From Zancudomyces culisetae (taxonomy: Eukaryota; Kickxellomycota; Harpellomycetes; Harpellales; Legeriomycetaceae): DNA of 15,302 nucleotides. Shown here piece by piece: positions 12,592 through 15,302 of this stretch; within the stretch, counting starts at the first letter, position 1; each line of letters opens with the position of its first letter. The position numbers and the translations under genes were made by a program. The DNA lies in assembly GCA_001969505.1 (NCBI GenBank), contig LSSK01000829.1, positions 1-15,302 of the forward strand. Direction: 5' to 3'. The notes beneath the pieces were generated by a model that saw nothing but the letters and a program-made list of their open reading frames with translations, searched no databases and was not told the DNA's origin.

Positions 12592-14210
12592 ATGGACAAG
12601 TACGATTTGACGCCACGGATGTTAAAATATCTAGATAGACAACTAGGTTATCCACTATTGGAATTTTTGACACTAAGAAATGTAAGTTTTGGCGAAGCAA
12701 TACGCTGTGTACTGATGATACTAGTAGATTGAGAGGAGAGAGATAGCGAGGAGAATTTGAGGCTTGTTGGGATCCATTGTGGATCTATTCATCTTCCAAA
12801 CTGAGGGATCAATTACACTTCATGATGAAATTGCGAAAGAAAATGATGAAAATTTAACAGTAAATAAATGCATGATAAATAGGTATATAACGAAAAGGAT
12901 CTCTTGGTGGCGAAATATGAATTACTTAAAGATTCCAACATGGTGGATTTTATCGGAGATTTGTACAAACAAATAAACGATTCACAAGAATTGCCTAAAG
13001 GTAAAAGCGAGCTTCATTTTAATTTTTTTTCAAACGTTTTTGTTGTTGGACCGGAAAGCTAAGGAGATATTAAGCAAAGAAAAATAATCAAAAAATAGAA
13101 TATGGAGAGAAGAGAGAGCATGTATTGAGGCAATTAGAAGAATACGAAAGCAAAACCGAAAAAATCCGGGAAATCATAGAACTACCAGAAGTAGCAACCT
13201 CACTAAGACAAGATCGGTCACAAAATCTGCAATTTTTGGCAGAGAAATATCAGGTAGAGTCAGAGATGGTAAAGGATTTGTATGATTTCGGCAACTTCCA
13301 TTACAGCTGTGGAAACTACGGAGGATCAGCAGATCTGCTTTTCCATTTTTCAGTTCTATCAACAGACAACGACTTGGTTCTTCAGGCAATGTGGGGTAAG
13401 TTGGCCTCAGAAATCCTGGTTGGAGACTGGGAGTTGGCGTACGAAGACATCAACCGTCTCAAGGAAAGCATTGACAAGATGGCCAACAGAGATCCAGCAG
13501 GCCAGCTACAGAAGCGTGTATGGCTGTTGCACTGGGCATTGTTTGTGTTTTTCAACCATCCAAACGGTCGCGATGGTATTGTTGACATGATGCTGATGCC
13601 ACAGTACTCAAACACAATCATGAACGCATGCCCATGGCTTATCAGATATCTAATTGCCGCTGTTATTATCAACCGTAGACGCCGCAACCTCATTAAGGAC
13701 GTTGTCAAGATAGTCGCCAACTGCTCATACATGTACAGCGATCCTCTGACTGAATTTATCACTTCCTTGTACATCGACTTTGACTTTGAAGCCGCATCTG
13801 AAAAAATCAAACTATGCGAGACCGTGCTTGACAACGACTTTTTCCTAACAGGTGCAACCGACGATTTTGTCGACTGTGCTCGTCTCTACTTTGCCGAAAT
13901 CTACTGCAAAATCCACTCAAAGATTAACCTCACCGCTCTAGCCTCTCGCCTCAACATGGCCCAGGAAGAAGGTGAAAAATGGATTGTTAAACTTATCCGC
14001 GATTCTAGAATCGATGCTAAAGTCGATCTCAAGGACAACTTTGTTATCATCAATCCTCAACCAAATCCTGTTCCTCAACAGATCATTGAGAAATCGAAAT
14101 TCTTGATGTTCCGTTCTCAAGTCTTGAACGGTGCTATTGATAAGCGCGAGGCCGCTTTAAAGGCCGCTTCCTCTTCAAACTCTAACTCAAACACTAGTTC
14201 CGCCTCTTAA
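12592..14210 (+). CDS. Translation initiation factor eIF3 subunit e (INT6), three exons
   Basis: A core PCI subunit of eIF3, the scaffold that loads initiator tRNA and mRNA on the 40S ribosome in the cytosol. Exons are 12592-12681, 12883-13000 and 13099-14210. Introns of 201 and 98 bases have GTAAGT and GTAAAA donors. Joining restores 439 residues, against about 445 in the human protein. The N-terminal eIF3e domain is clear: MDKYDLTPRMLKYLDRQLGY, then VYNEKDLL and SNMVDFIGDLY. MWGKLASEIL (168-176) and HWALFVFFNHPNGRD (214-228) follow. The PCI region spans roughly 285-390, with DPLTEFITSLYIDFDFE and EEGEKWIVKLIRDSRIDAKVD. The tail after residue 425 is a Ser/Asn run in place of the usual conserved end. 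Exon 3 uses many C-ending codons, suggesting strong expression. Some budding yeasts, such as S. cerevisiae, lack this subunit. Confidence 0.97.
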
Positions 14211-14221
14211 TCATATTTCTA

Positions 14222-14227
14222 AATAAA
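14222..14227 (+). terminator. Polyadenylation signal of eIF3e
   Basis: A canonical AATAAA lies 12 bases after the eIF3e stop codon. Cleavage 10-30 bases further on would fall within the coding end of the convergent AC19 gene. Confidence 0.55.
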
Positions 14228-14229
14228 TC

Positions 14230-14235
14230 TTTATT
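14230..14235 (-). terminator. Polyadenylation signal of the AC19 gene
   Basis: On the minus strand AATAAA begins two bases after the AC19 stop codon. Cleavage at the usual distance would lie inside the 3' end of the eIF3e coding sequence. Confidence 0.5.
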
Positions 14236-14236
14236 T

Positions 14237-14694
14237 TTACACTATTACTTCATACTGTTTGCTTTCTAACTCTTTTTTAAACTTTTCGGTTATATCTTTA
14301 CTAATCTTGATTATATCTTCCAATCCCTTGTCTAAGGCCTCAGCTGCATTGGTTTTGCTGCTTGTCTGGATTCGGATGTTCAGAAGGTTCTCCGATGGAT
14401 GCGGGATACTGTATCCGCAGAATTCCACCTCTGGGTTTTTCATTACTGCCCATCGCAACGAATTTCCAATAGTGTGGTCTTCCTCTTTGATTTCAAATGT
14501 TACAGATGTGTAATCTGGAGTGTGGCCTGGAAGCTATTATTTAAATTTACATTTAAATTTGCATTCTTTTATTGTCTGGATTATTATATAGTTGAAAGTA
14601 TGCAATACAATACAGATGGACTGCTTACCATTCTAATCTTGCCATTTTCAATTTCCATGGCCTCATTCTCCCCTGTTCTATCAAGCTCGCTCAT
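14237..14694 (-). CDS. RPC19: AC19 subunit shared by RNA polymerases I and III (RPC19/POLR1D), two exons
   Basis: The small alpha-like subunit that pairs with AC40 to start assembly of nuclear RNA polymerases I and III. Exon 1 is 14694-14629 and exon 2 is 14533-14237, with a 95-base intron (GTAAGC donor, ATAG acceptor). The joined protein is 120 residues. I chose the acceptor at 14534-14535 over the CAG a few bases downstream because only it keeps the frame after the phase-0 donor, giving KIRMLPGHTPDY. Family hallmarks are EEDHTIGNSLRWAVMKNPEV (about 39-57) and EFCGYSIPHPSENLLNIRIQ, a segment nearly identical in fungi. The short acidic N-terminus (1-20) and Lys-rich C-terminus are variable in the family. 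The gene lies tail to tail with eIF3e. Confidence 0.96.
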
Positions 14695-15302
14695 TTTCAA
14701 TTTTTAACTGTATTAGTTTACTTTTCAGAGTTCGATATAGCTACAGCTATCTTGATTGCTACCTGTACAAATTTTAAAGCTTCGATTTTGAATTTCAAAT
14801 TTATACAATTCCTTAACATTATTTGGAAATTGCTACATGCTAATATTAATTTAGTACTTTTACAACTTCAGTAAAAAAAAATTTTTTTATTAAAATTCAA
14901 TTTAAGCATTGATTGGATAATCAATCAAATAGGATTTGTTCCACCACACTGATGTTTAATGATTCAAGGTTTAGCTTTTATATTTGTACATTGGATACGT
15001 TTGGTTAATATATGAGTGTTATGTTCAGAAACACCATGTAGATCCTGAAATATGAACGTCTACTGTTGGGGTTTTGCTTTTTTTTTATCCAGGTCAACAT
15101 CAAATTATGCCCTTCCACCCCTTGATAGTAAAAAAAAAATCACATTGCTCCAGTGATTGCTTCAAAATCATGAAATATCACAAGATAAAAAATAGCGCGA
15201 AATACAGGTGAAACAGCGTGTGTTTGTCAAATTATACTGAGTGGTTTCAAAATACTGTTAAAGATCGTGATGCCAACATTTCAAATTGGTATATAATAAC
15301 CC
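14695..15302. other. Upstream region of AC19 to the window end; no gene seen
   Basis: About 600 bases of AT-rich sequence with A and T homopolymers (for example 14873-14888 and 15129-15138). I see no exon with protein-like sequence on either strand and no RNA gene. It should contain the AC19 promoter and perhaps that of a gene beyond the right edge. Confidence 0.65.
14737..14750. promoter_or_regulatory. Short inverted repeat upstream of AC19
   Basis: ATAGCT and AGCTAT face each other across two bases, about 43-56 bases upstream of the AC19 ATG. It could be a binding site for a dimeric factor, but a 6-base palindrome is also frequent by chance. Confidence 0.25.

Noticed and set aside
13382-13834. 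150-codon minus-strand frame inside eIF3e
   Set aside because: Antisense shadow of a strongly conserved coding exon whose C-ending codons lower the number of stops on the other strand.
14519-14526. Alternative acceptor for the AC19 intron at the downstream CAG
   Set aside because: It would shift the frame after the phase-0 donor and lose the conserved residues; the upstream TAG keeps both.
14259-14707. + strand frames opposite the AC19 gene
   Set aside because: They are antisense to conserved AC19 exons and contain no domain.

Overview
The window looks like nuclear DNA of an AT-rich, intron-rich eukaryote, most likely a fungus and plausibly an early-diverging (zygomycete-grade) lineage; I cannot name the species. 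The signs are GT-AG introns of about 80-200 bases, A-rich start contexts, mitochondrial and ER proteins, and fungal-looking RNA polymerase and eIF3 subunits. CTG falls at conserved leucine positions in the GTPase (for example the core of GUF1 exon 7), so the CUG codon is read in the standard way.

Layout, left to right. 1-1980: AT-rich sequence without a supportable gene, beginning in a (TTA)n microsatellite. 1981-5746 (+): a complete 15-exon gene for mitochondrial elongation factor 4 (GUF1/LepA), reconstructed in phase to 690 residues, with one GC-AG intron. 6242-7717 (-): an intronless 491-residue secreted histidine acid phosphatase, convergent with GUF1. 7718-9037: mostly non-coding, with two weak short-gene candidates that I do not assign. 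9038-9608 (-): a probable decayed or mis-sequenced gene 3' end, seen as three successive open frames on one strand. 10460-11389 (+): a two-exon SURF4/Erv29 cargo receptor. 11390-12591: low-complexity intergenic DNA with a polypurine tract. 12592-14210 (+): a three-exon eIF3 subunit e. 14237-14694 (-): a two-exon AC19 (RPC19) subunit of RNA polymerases I and III, tail to tail with eIF3e and only 26 bases away. 14695-15302: upstream region of AC19 with no gene seen.

The five confident genes serve separate housekeeping roles: mitochondrial translation, phosphate release outside the cell or in the secretory pathway, ER-to-Golgi cargo export, cytosolic translation initiation, and transcription of rRNA and tRNA. 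Nothing suggests that they form one pathway or cluster. I found no CRISPR array, tRNA, rRNA or intact transposon. I do not see a convincing new biological system. The items most worth a second look are the broken reading frame at 9038-9608, the GC-AG intron and GTT-type donors in GUF1, the contrast between the 14-intron GUF1 and its intronless neighbour, and the overlapping 3' ends of the eIF3e and AC19 genes.
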